DNA from: Candidatus Cloacimonadota bacterium | GTDB lineage: Bacteria; Cloacimonadota; Cloacimonadia; JGIOTU-2 | DNA: 5,192 nucleotides | Assembly: GCA_030628975.1 (NCBI GenBank) | Contig: DAOVPZ010000095.1 | Coordinates: 1 to 5,192 of the forward strand | Direction: 5' to 3' | Part shown: one piece after another, positions 1-5,192 of the stretch | How the letters are laid out: each line of letters begins with the position of its first letter | How positions within the stretch are numbered: the stretch's first letter is position 1 | Program-made: the position numbers and the translations under genes | The notes under the pieces: generated by a model | Database searches by the model: none | What the model saw: the letters and a program-made list of their open reading frames with translations, nothing else | What the model was told of the DNA's origin: nothing

Positions 1-1
1 A

Positions 2-649
2 TTGGTTATTACTGGTTGTTTCATAGTCCTATCATTTCTCTGGTATCTGATTTATGTCCAATTTAGAGTTAAAAGGAAATCTGCACTGATACATATTGTA
101 GAAAGGATTACAGATAAGAAGATAGCAAGTTCTACACTTGTCAGCGAATTAAAAGGTATTTTAGTACAACGAGATGATATTGTTGAAGATAGATTTGATA
201 AACTTATCAGTAAATGCGAAATATTGGATATAGAGGAGTCAATGACTGCAGAGGAATTCTTTAAGATTATTTCGGAACATCTATCAAACAGGCAAAATAT
301 TAATGCAGATATGTTGTATGACCTTTTGATTAAAAGAGAGGAGCAGTCAACAACAGCTTTACAACCCGGTATGGCAATTCCGCATATTATTATTGAAGGG
401 AATAAAAAATTTGATATTCTTTTAGCAAGATGCATAGAAGGGATTATCTTCTCAGAAGATTTGCCACCTGTTAATACAGTTTTTGTATTAATTGGTTCAC
501 GGGATGAGCGTAATTTTCATCTTCGGGCATTGATGTCGATAGCTCAAATTGTACAACATCCAAGTTTTGAAAGACGCTGGTTAAAAGCTAAGAATATCGA
601 GGACTTAAGAAATATAATTTTATTATCAGAAAGAAAAAGAGACAAATAA
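2..649 (+). CDS. C-terminal part of a membrane transporter (probable APC-type amino acid permease) with a fused PTS EIIA-like domain; 5' partial
   Basis: The reading frame is open from the window edge, so the first codon here (TTG) is an internal Leu, not a start. Visible residues 1-20 form one hydrophobic helix ending WYLIYVQF. It is followed by a basic stretch (RVKRKSALIHIVERIT) that I associate with the cytoplasmic exit of the last helix of APC-superfamily permeases. After a charged linker, residues about 75-212 form a PTS EIIA type-2 / IIA-Ntr-like domain. The phospho-acceptor-type motif GMAIPH is at 123-128 (His128), and the second conserved His lies in FHLRALMSIAQIV (His173). Both key histidines are present, so the domain could be phosphorylated or could sense phosphorylation state or a ligand; EIIA-like tails on transporters are generally taken as regulatory. 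The EIIA assignment is firm. The permease identity is inferred from one helix; a Na+/H+ antiporter or chloride channel with the same tail is the alternative. The stop overlaps the next ATG. Confidence 0.8.
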   Translation: MVITGCFIVLSFLWYLIYVQFRVKRKSALIHIVERITDKKIASSTLVSELKGILVQRDDIVEDRFDKLISKCEILDIEESMTAEEFFKIISEHLSNRQNINADMLYDLLIKREEQSTTALQPGMAIPHIIIEGNKKFDILLARCIEGIIFSEDLPPVNTVFVLIGSRDERNFHLRALMSIAQIVQHPSFERRWLKAKNIEDLRNIILLSERKRDK

Positions 650-1056
650 TGAAGGTTAAAAAGAAATTATATCGTGATTTGAAGAACCAGAAAATTGCTG
701 GAGTTTGTAGTGGTTTTGCAGAATATTTTGATATCGATGCTTCAATTGTTAGAATTATTTGGGTGTTACTTACTTTAATGGGCGGAGCTGGAATTATTAC
801 ATACATTATTGCAATTTTCATTATACCCAAGAAACCTGATGATTATATCGAACTTGTTGTAGAAGAGAATAAAGAAAAAAAGAATTTAACTTTAAACAAA
901 AAAGATAGAATTATCTTCGGAGTTTGTGGTGGGTTGGCAGAATATTATAATATCGATTCCATTTTGATGAGAATACTATTTGTGTTTCTGATTTTTTCGA
1001 TTGGTTTTGGTATACTTTTATATCTTTTACTTGCATTAGTAATTCCTAAAAATTAG
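649..1056 (+). CDS. Tandem PspC-domain membrane protein
   Basis: This 135-residue protein contains two complete PspC domains. Domain 1 (residues about 4-62) starts KKLYRDLKNQKIAGVCSG, has the signature GVCSGFAEYF at 18-27, then a hydrophobic helix at about 34-60 ending IIPKK. Domain 2 (about 80-135) repeats the plan with GVCGGLAEYY at 91-100, a hydrophobic helix at about 107-132 and the ending VIPKN. The signatures are 73 residues apart, so the gene looks like an internal duplication with an acidic/lysine-rich linker (about 64-80). PspC is the inner-membrane sensor/effector of the phage-shock response in proteobacteria. In Bacteroidota, PspC-domain proteins are common but mostly without PspA/B partners, so a general envelope-stress or membrane-integrity role is inference. 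The start is fixed by the TAATG overlap with the upstream stop, which implies translational coupling to the EIIA-tailed transporter. Only a weak purine-rich stretch (AAGAGA) precedes the ATG. Confidence 0.9.
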   Translation: MKVKKKLYRDLKNQKIAGVCSGFAEYFDIDASIVRIIWVLLTLMGGAGIITYIIAIFIIPKKPDDYIELVVEENKEKKNLTLNKKDRIIFGVCGGLAEYYNIDSILMRILFVFLIFSIGFGILLYLLLALVIPKN

Positions 1057-1119
1057 TGTTGATTTTATTAGATTTAATGTAAAAATATTTGCGAATTAAA
1101 CTTATTTATTTATATGTTT

Positions 1120-1133
1120 TAACTTTGTATAAT
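1120..1133 (+). promoter_or_regulatory. Promoter for the large outer-membrane protein gene (Bacteroidota -7 element)
   Basis: TAACTTTG at 1120-1127 matches the Bacteroidota primary sigma -7 consensus TAnnTTTG exactly. It is directly followed by TATAAT at 1128-1133, a perfect match to the classical -10 hexamer. A TTTG at 1088-1091 resembles the -33 element but is about 28 bp from the -7 element, longer than the usual spacing of about 20, so the upstream element is weak or absent. Transcription would start at about 1134-1140, giving a 5' leader of about 30 nt that contains a run of eight T (1142-1149). The leader has no Shine-Dalgarno sequence before the ATG at 1167 and is A-rich just upstream, as is usual in Bacteroidota. 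No convincing intrinsic terminator separates the PspC gene from this promoter, so readthrough from upstream is possible. Confidence 0.6.
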
Positions 1134-1166
1134 CTTATATATTTTTTTTCATAGAATACGAATTAA

Positions 1167-4100
1167 ATGAAAAGATTACTTATTTTTATTGGAGTTATTC
1201 TCCTTTTTTCAGAAGCTTTTTCTCAAGAATATTTTTCATTATTAGATAAGAAAAAGATTTTGAGAGTAGTTAATGATATAGAAACATACGAATTGGATTT
1301 TCAAAATATAATTGCTAATTCAGAGACAGTTATTGTGCTAAATGATACACTAAACAAAAATGTTGATTACAAAATTTTTTATAAAAATGGGAAAATTAAA
1401 ATTTTCAGATTATATCCAGCAGATACAGAAATTATTGTTAATTTTCAGGTTTTTCCAAAGGAGCTGAAATATTCATTCTATAAATTTAAAAAGCAGGATT
1501 TATCTGAGAAAAAGGATTATAAACCAATCAGAATCACTACTAAAGAATTTGAATCTCCTTCTTCTTCCAACTTAAATATTTCCGGTAGCAAAAGTTTTTC
1601 TATTTCTATTGGAAATCAAGAGGATATGGATTTTGACCAATCTTTATATTTGCAGCTTGATGGTGAGCTTTCTGATAAAATATTTATTAAAGCTCAACTT
1701 TCTGACAATAACTCTCCTATCGAACCAGAAGGCACCACAAAAAAAATAAGTGAATTGGATAAAATGTATATAAAAGTTTATTCAGGTAATTATGCACTTT
1801 CTTTTGGAGATTTCTTTTGCAAATTTGATGATACTCATTTTGCTAATTATGATTATAAGTTAGAAGGTGTAAATTTCCAATTGGCTGGGAGAAATAAATT
1901 TAATGTTTCTGCAGCAGTATCCAATGGTGATTTTATTTCATACAAATTTTATGGCGTTGAAGGAAAGCAAGGTCCCTATTACCTTCCTGGCAAGACTAGC
2001 TCGAATGTTAAGATTCTGTCTGGAACAGAAAAAATTTACTTAAATGGAAAGTTACTCTCAAGAGGAGACGATTATACAATTGATTACAATGAAGGTTCTT
2101 TAATATTTAAAAACAAAAATATAATTACAGAAGATTCATATATTATTGCTGATTATGAATATTCCGCAGAGGATTTCCGAAGCAATTTGTATTTAGGTTC
2201 AGGAAATTTCTCCCTTTTTGATAATAATGCTGAACTATTCTTTAAGGTTTTATCTAATAGCAATGATAAAGAAAAGCCTTTGAATTATACTTTTTCATCT
2301 GAAGATAGAGAAATTTTATCACAAGCTGGCGATGATCCGGTAAAAGCCCGTAAATCTGGTGCTAATTCTGTTGCTGTTGGTGATGGAAATTATATTAAAG
2401 TTGATTCACATTATGAATATGTTGGGTTTGATTCAACAGGAAATTACATTGTGAGTTTCTTTTATGTTGGTGATGGAAATGGTTCTTACATAAAATCCGG
2501 ATTTAATCAATTTGAATGGGTTGGGAAGGGAAATGGTGATTATATTCCAGAAATCCAATTGCCAATGCCAGAAAAAAATCTTAATCTGGATTTTGGTGCT
2601 AAATTGAATCTGGGTAAATTTTCACTTTATTCTGAGGGGATAATATCAAATTATGATAAAAACACTTTTTCCAAAATTGATGATGAGGATGATAACGGTT
2701 TTGCATTGTATAATGAATTAAAATTTAAAAGTGATATTTTTAGCTTCGGAAAGACTGAAAATTCGTTCTTTTATCAATATATTGATAAAAATTTTCATCC
2801 ATTAACAAGAACTGAATCAGCAGAAACTGAATATGAAAATTCACAATTTATTGAGGTGGATACTGTAGATGTTATTCAATATGGTATTGATATTGCATTT
2901 GAAATTCAGCCAAAGGCTGATGAGCCTCGAGCTCAAAAAAATTGGATAAAAAATAGTACTAAATTTTATGAAAAAAATCAGAAATCAATTGCGAAAAGTA
3001 AAAATTTTTCAAATAGATTTTCATACTTACAAAATAAAGATCTTCCCTTTATTCCATCATTTAATTATAATTATTCTCGAATAGAAGAAGAATCAAATAT
3101 TTTGAATAATCAGACCTTAAAACAGGAAGTTCATGATTTGAATTGTAATTACAAATACGATTTTGTTGATCTATTTGCTGGTTATTATGAAAGGAGATTT
3201 GAATCAGAAGGAACATCCTCTCACGGAATAAAAATTGATAAGAACTTTTATAAAACAAGCTTTGATTTTAGCAAAGTTAAGATAACTTTAGAATATGAAC
3301 ACGAGAATCAAGATAGTCTCAAAATAAGCTGGCAGAAGTTTAAGCAGGCTGATTTATTTAAAGGGAATATTTATCATGGTGGTGAAATATTCAACATAAG
3401 ATCTGAATACTCACATAGGAAGAATATTTATTACAATAGAATGCAAGACACCAAATTTGATTTACTTAATACTCAGATTTCCATGAATTTTTTTAAAAAA
3501 AGTATTTATAACAGGTTAAATTATAAAATAGGAAATCTGGAAACCTATCCCAAGGTCAGAGAACTTGTTTTTGTAGGTCATGGAAATGGTATTTACGACA
3601 GTCTGGGTTTTTATCGGGAAGATGGTGATTATAATTATGAAATCACAAGAATTGGTAACCCTCAGCCTATTACAGAGTTAGAGATTAATTGGAATATGAC
3701 TCTAAATCCGGCAAGAGGAATTTGTTCAATAAATTCACAGTTATTAGATGTTTTAAGCAAATTATTGTTTACATCTGATATTTCTATTCAGGAGAAATCT
3801 CGAACACCGCACAAACTGAATCTTTATCTATTAAGGAAAAATGCTTTGATGAACACGGATTACACTGATTATGGTTATCAAAAATTCAGAGAGCAAATCT
3901 GGTATAATATTAAAAAGAACAAGATCATTGCAAAGCTGCTTTATGAAAAGACAAAAAAAATGGATAATCAGTATGAGAATGTATTTGATAAATTGTGGCA
4001 AAATGAGTGGAATTTTGAGCTTAATTTATATAATTTGAATAAGTGGAATTTAGAAAATGAAATTTCATATAAGAGCCGAACATCAAATTATCAAACTGCA

Positions 4101-4514
4101 GATTTATTAAAATCCAAAAACTATAGAATCTCGACTGATATTGGATATAAATTTAATTATAATATGATTTTTTCCACTGAATTAGGTTACGATTTTGAGA
4201 AGGGAAATAAGGAAGATGGTTCAGAATCATATCATATTTATTCTTATCAAATTGAACCGTCTTTTGTGTATAATTCTGGCAGTAAATATCATATTATGGC
4301 TCAACTTCATTTTCAAAGTAATAAAAGAGAAGGTTCTGACTATCTTGCAAATGTTTTGATAAATAAACGGAATGGTATAATAACTCGTGCAACTTTGCAG
4401 TTTGATTATAGGTTTAGTAGATATGTTACAGGATTTCTGAGATATCATACTGAGAAATATCCTGAATCTAATGTAAGAAATCAGTTAAGAATGGAAGTGA
4501 GAGCAGATTTTTAA
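1167..4514 (+). CDS. Large outer-membrane beta-barrel-like protein of an uncharacterised FCB-group family
   Basis: An intact 1115-residue secreted protein. Residues 1-19 are a signal peptide (MKRLLIFIGVILLFSEAFS, probable cleavage before Gln20). About 20-105 is a small beta-rich N-terminal domain. From about 135 come segments I recognise as conserved in large envelope proteins of Bacteroidota, Chlorobi/Ignavibacteria and related phyla: LNISGSKSFSISIG (136-149), LSDNNSPIEPEGTT (178-191), a LGD-type segment ALSFGDFF (210-217), GTEKIYLNGKLLSRGDDY (286-303) leading into IDYNEGSLIF, AGDDPVKA (387-394), and an acidic turn DDEDDNG (505-511). A motif of the form VG-x-GNG-x-Y recurs (404-409 degenerate, 434-441, 452-459, 803-810). 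The remainder alternates polar and aromatic residues in strand-like runs and ends MEVRADF, a C-terminal Phe beta-signal suited to BAM-mediated insertion. No TonB box, plug, OmpA-like or type IX sorting domain is visible. Parts recall SprA-like proteins, but it is far shorter than SprA. Function is unknown; outer-membrane location is inferred. Confidence 0.85.
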   Translation: MKRLLIFIGVILLFSEAFSQEYFSLLDKKKILRVVNDIETYELDFQNIIANSETVIVLNDTLNKNVDYKIFYKNGKIKIFRLYPADTEIIVNFQVFPKELKYSFYKFKKQDLSEKKDYKPIRITTKEFESPSSSNLNISGSKSFSISIGNQEDMDFDQSLYLQLDGELSDKIFIKAQLSDNNSPIEPEGTTKKISELDKMYIKVYSGNYALSFGDFFCKFDDTHFANYDYKLEGVNFQLAGRNKFNVSAAVSNGDFISYKFYGVEGKQGPYYLPGKTSSNVKILSGTEKIYLNGKLLSRGDDYTIDYNEGSLIFKNKNIITEDSYIIADYEYSAEDFRSNLYLGSGNFSLFDNNAELFFKVLSNSNDKEKPLNYTFSSEDREILSQAGDDPVKARKSGANSVAVGDGNYIKVDSHYEYVGFDSTGNYIVSFFYVGDGNGSYIKSGFNQFEWVGKGNGDYIPEIQLPMPEKNLNLDFGAKLNLGKFSLYSEGIISNYDKNTFSKIDDEDDNGFALYNELKFKSDIFSFGKTENSFFYQYIDKNFHPLTRTESAETEYENSQFIEVDTVDVIQYGIDIAFEIQPKADEPRAQKNWIKNSTKFYEKNQKSIAKSKNFSNRFSYLQNKDLPFIPSFNYNYSRIEEESNILNNQTLKQEVHDLNCNYKYDFVDLFAGYYERRFESEGTSSHGIKIDKNFYKTSFDFSKVKITLEYEHENQDSLKISWQKFKQADLFKGNIYHGGEIFNIRSEYSHRKNIYYNRMQDTKFDLLNTQISMNFFKKSIYNRLNYKIGNLETYPKVRELVFVGHGNGIYDSLGFYREDGDYNYEITRIGNPQPITELEINWNMTLNPARGICSINSQLLDVLSKLLFTSDISIQEKSRTPHKLNLYLLRKNALMNTDYTDYGYQKFREQIWYNIKKNKIIAKLLYEKTKKMDNQYENVFDKLWQNEWNFELNLYNLNKWNLENEISYKSRTSNYQTADLLKSKNYRISTDIGYKFNYNMIFSTELGYDFEKGNKEDGSESYHIYSYQIEPSFVYNSGSKYHIMAQLHFQSNKREGSDYLANVLINKRNGIITRATLQFDYRFSRYVTGFLRYHTEKYPESNVRNQLRMEVRADF

Positions 4515-4566
4515 ATTCGGAATAGGGGATGAGAAATTTATAGTTTTAAATTATTTGTTTTATTAA

Positions 4567-4578
4567 AGAGTCCACTCT
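4567..4578. repeat. Small inverted repeat at the left of the palindrome cluster
   Basis: AGAGT and ACTCT form a perfect 5-bp stem around CC. It lies 52 bp after the stop of the outer-membrane protein gene and 3 bp before the AACCCC hairpin. It is short enough to be chance on its own, but its position at the edge of the cluster suggests it may be part of the same repeat unit. Confidence 0.35.
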
Positions 4579-4597
4579 AAAAACCCCTGAAGGGGTT
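4579..4597 (-). terminator. Possible intrinsic terminator (AACCCC-TGAA-GGGGTT hairpin)
   Basis: AACCCC (4582-4587) and GGGGTT (4592-4597) pair around TGAA; the flanking T/A can extend the stem to 7 bp with a 2-nt loop. Read on the minus strand, the GGGG arm runs directly into five T (complement of A at 4579-4583), which is the form of a short rho-independent terminator for transcripts coming from the PLP-enzyme gene. On the plus strand the nearest T-run is about 10 nt away, so it is a weaker terminator for the outer-membrane protein gene. The same palindrome core is a type often seen dispersed in Bacteroidota intergenic regions, so it may be a repeat unit first and a terminator second. Confidence 0.4.
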
Positions 4598-4621
4598 AAA
4601 ATTGTGTTTTTAAACATATTA

Positions 4622-4688
4622 CCCACAGTTTAAACTGTGGGCTAACCCTATGAGAAATAGTAAGTTAGCCCACAACTTTAGTTGTGGG
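4622..4688. repeat. Composite REP/BIME-like element: two palindromic units in inverted orientation
   Basis: The left unit is a perfect 20-bp palindrome, CCCACAGTTTAAACTGTGGG (4622-4641). The right unit is CCCACAACTTTAGTTGTGGG (4669-4688), a 9-bp stem with a TT loop. GGGCTAAC (4639-4646) is also exactly complementary to GTTAGCCC (4664-4671). The segment 4622-4646 is therefore an inverted copy of 4664-4688, matching at 20 of 25 positions, and the mismatches lie only in the loop-proximal part of the palindromes. The spacer is 17 bp. Within the left unit the mismatched bases still pair with each other, and likewise in the right, so each hairpin is kept while its core sequence differs. This resembles paired REP sequences (BIMEs). 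In RNA it could form either two separate hairpins or one long hairpin. Possible roles are mRNA 3'-end protection or termination. Confidence 0.75.
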
Positions 4689-4713
4689 AAACATAACCCA
4701 ATAAGTACATTTT

Positions 4714-4727
4714 ACCATTTTAATGGT
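4714..4727. repeat. Small inverted repeat at the right of the palindrome cluster
   Basis: ACCATT and AATGGT form a perfect 6-bp stem around TT. It follows the composite repeat by 25 bp and has the same design as its neighbours: a short palindrome with a 2-nt loop, starting with A/C-rich sequence and ending with G/T-rich sequence on the plus strand. I take it as a further member of the cluster; on its own it could be chance. Confidence 0.4.
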
Positions 4728-4794
4728 TTCTATAGTAAACTCATCAAATAAATTTGTATTTTTACCCTATAATATTTAACTATCAATTTTTTTC

Positions 4795-4810
4795 ATTCAG
4801 CCTGCTGAAT
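4795..4810. repeat. Hairpin just downstream of the PLP-enzyme stop codon
   Basis: ATTCAGC (4795-4801) and GCTGAAT (4804-4810) pair perfectly around CT. It begins 10 nt after the stop codon of the minus-strand gene, where a transcript 3'-end structure would be expected. However, the neighbouring homopolymer run (T at 4787-4793 on the plus strand) becomes an A-run, not a U-run, in the minus-strand transcript. It therefore does not have the form of an intrinsic terminator, though it could stabilise a 3' end. Confidence 0.4.
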
Positions 4811-4820
4811 TATGAGTTTG

Positions 4821-5192
4821 TTATATTACTCCTAACTTCTTTCCAATTTTTTCAAACTTATCTAATGCAAAATCTAACTGTTTATAAGTGTGCGTTGACA
4901 TAAAACTTGTTCTTATCAAGCAGTCATTTGGTGGTACAGCAGGTGGAATAACCGGATTTATGAATATACCTTCATCAGCAAGCATTTTCCACATCTTAAA
5001 AGCAGTCATCATATCACCAACATGAAGAGGAATGATAGGGGTCTCGCTTGTGCCAATGTCATATCCCATTTCTTTAAATCCCTTTTGCATTTTGCGAGTG
5101 TTTTTCCAGAGTTTATCAATTCTTTCAGGTTCACTTTTCATAATCTCTATAGCTGCTATCACAGAAGCAGCTGACGCAGGTGGTAAACTTGC
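4821..5192 (-). CDS. C-terminal part of a PLP-dependent alpha-oxoamine synthase (KBL / serine palmitoyltransferase / AONS family); 5' partial
   Basis: The frame is open to the right window edge. The GTG at 5160-5162 is an internal Val: upstream codons in frame give ASLPPASAAS, which continues the family sequence without a break. The visible 123 residues are the C-terminal small domain. They include ASLPPASAASV (1-11), the strand segment TSETPIIPLHVGD (48-60), EGIFINPVIPPAVPP (74-88) and LIRTSFMSTHT (92-102), and end KKLGVI. Arg94 in LIRTS is at the position of the conserved Arg that binds the amino-acid carboxylate in this family; the PLP lysine is outside the window. Members condense an amino acid with an acyl-CoA and release CO2: glycine plus acetyl-CoA in KBL, serine plus palmitoyl-CoA in SPT, alanine plus pimeloyl thioester in BioF. 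The PPAVPP segment is SPT/KBL-like, and Bacteroidota commonly make sphingolipids, so SPT is attractive but not proven. The gene converges on the outer-membrane protein gene, with no visible functional link. Confidence 0.85.
   Translation of the reverse strand, partial: ASLPPASAASVIAAIEIMKSEPERIDKLWKNTRKMQKGFKEMGYDIGTSETPIIPLHVGDMMTAFKMWKMLADEGIFINPVIPPAVPPNDCLIRTSFMSTHTYKQLDFALDKFEKIGKKLGVI

Larger units (their letters stand above)
4515..4820. other. Convergent intergenic region packed with small inverted repeats
   Basis: This 306-bp gap lies between the 3' ends of two convergent genes and shows no credible ORF, tRNA or other RNA gene. It contains at least seven short perfect inverted repeats with loops of 0-4 nt: AGAGT-CC-ACTCT (4567-4578), AACCCC-TGAA-GGGGTT (4582-4597), TGTTT-TT-AAACA (4605-4616), the 20-bp palindrome at 4622-4641, the hairpin at 4669-4688, ACCATT-TT-AATGGT (4714-4727) and ATTCAGC-CT-GCTGAAT (4795-4810). 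The main ones are listed separately. The stretch 4515-4560 and the AT-rich stretch 4728-4794 hold nothing I can name. Confidence 0.7.

Noticed and set aside
52..435. 127-codon open frame on the minus strand inside the transporter gene
   Set aside because: It is antisense to a clear EIIA domain, has no recognisable domain and ends in Trp-Thr without any family resemblance; it is a shadow of the plus-strand gene.
588..830. 80-codon minus-strand open frame with hydrophobic stretches
   Set aside because: It is antisense to the start of the PspC gene; its hydrophobic character follows from the AT-rich membrane-protein codons on the other strand.
1057..1119. Intrinsic terminator after the PspC gene
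   Set aside because: Only AT-rich sequence is present, with no GC-containing stem followed by a T-run.
3061..3258. 65-codon minus-strand open frame inside the outer-membrane protein gene
   Set aside because: It is antisense to an intact, strongly supported long gene and shows no domain or start signal.
4227..4448. 73-codon minus-strand open frame near the 3' end of the outer-membrane protein gene
   Set aside because: It is antisense to the barrel C-terminus and has no family features.
1167..4514. TonB-dependent receptor
   Set aside because: Although large, secreted and beta-rich with a C-terminal Phe, it shows no TonB box, carboxypeptidase-like domain or plug motifs, and its N-terminal motifs belong to a different family.
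4567..4727. CRISPR array or complete insertion sequence in the intergenic region
   Set aside because: The hairpins differ in sequence and are not spaced as direct repeats, so this is not CRISPR. No transposase reading frame or target-site duplication is visible, so an insertion sequence is not supported.
4749..4773. TAAATTTG (4749-4756) and TATAAT (4768-4773) as a plus-strand promoter
   Set aside because: Both match consensus elements, but no plus-strand gene follows; transcription would run antisense into the PLP-enzyme gene. In such AT-rich sequence a chance match is likely, though an antisense RNA cannot be excluded.

Overview
The window reads as an AT-rich chromosome segment from a Bacteroidota or wider FCB-group bacterium; an Ignavibacteria/Chlorobi-type lineage is plausible, but the species cannot be told. 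Four things point this way. A TAnnTTTG promoter element (TAACTTTG) lies upstream of the largest gene. No clear Shine-Dalgarno sequence precedes its start codon. It encodes a large outer-membrane beta-barrel of a type I associate with this group. A gap between convergent genes holds short Bacteroidota-style palindromes such as CCCACAGTTTAAACTGTGGG.

Layout, left to right. (1) Positions 2-649, plus strand: the C-terminal part of a membrane transporter, probably an APC-type amino acid permease, ending in a PTS EIIA type-2 (IIA-Ntr-like) domain. Its 5' end is outside the window. (2) Positions 649-1056, plus strand: a 135-residue membrane protein made of two tandem PspC domains. Its ATG overlaps the previous stop codon (TAATG), so the two are almost certainly co-transcribed and translationally coupled. 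(3) Positions 1057-1166: a short gap with a good promoter for the next gene. (4) Positions 1167-4514, plus strand: an intact 1115-residue secreted protein with a signal peptide, beta-rich sequence throughout and a C-terminal Phe typical of outer-membrane barrels. It carries several motifs conserved in an apparently uncharacterised family of large FCB-group envelope proteins. (5) Positions 4515-4820: a non-coding gap between convergent genes with a dense series of small hairpins, including two 20-bp palindromic units that are inverted copies of one another. (6) Positions 4821-5192, minus strand: the C-terminal 123 residues of a PLP-dependent alpha-oxoamine synthase (2-amino-3-ketobutyrate CoA ligase / serine palmitoyltransferase / AONS family). 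Its 5' end is outside the window.

The first two genes suit an inner-membrane transport and envelope-stress unit. The third is an outer-membrane protein on its own promoter. The fourth is a metabolic enzyme, possibly of sphingolipid synthesis, converging from the other side. No link between the three units is visible beyond position. I see no mobile element with a transposase, CRISPR array, tRNA or rRNA, and no clear sign of a new multi-gene system. The items most worth a second look are the barrel family and the palindrome cluster.
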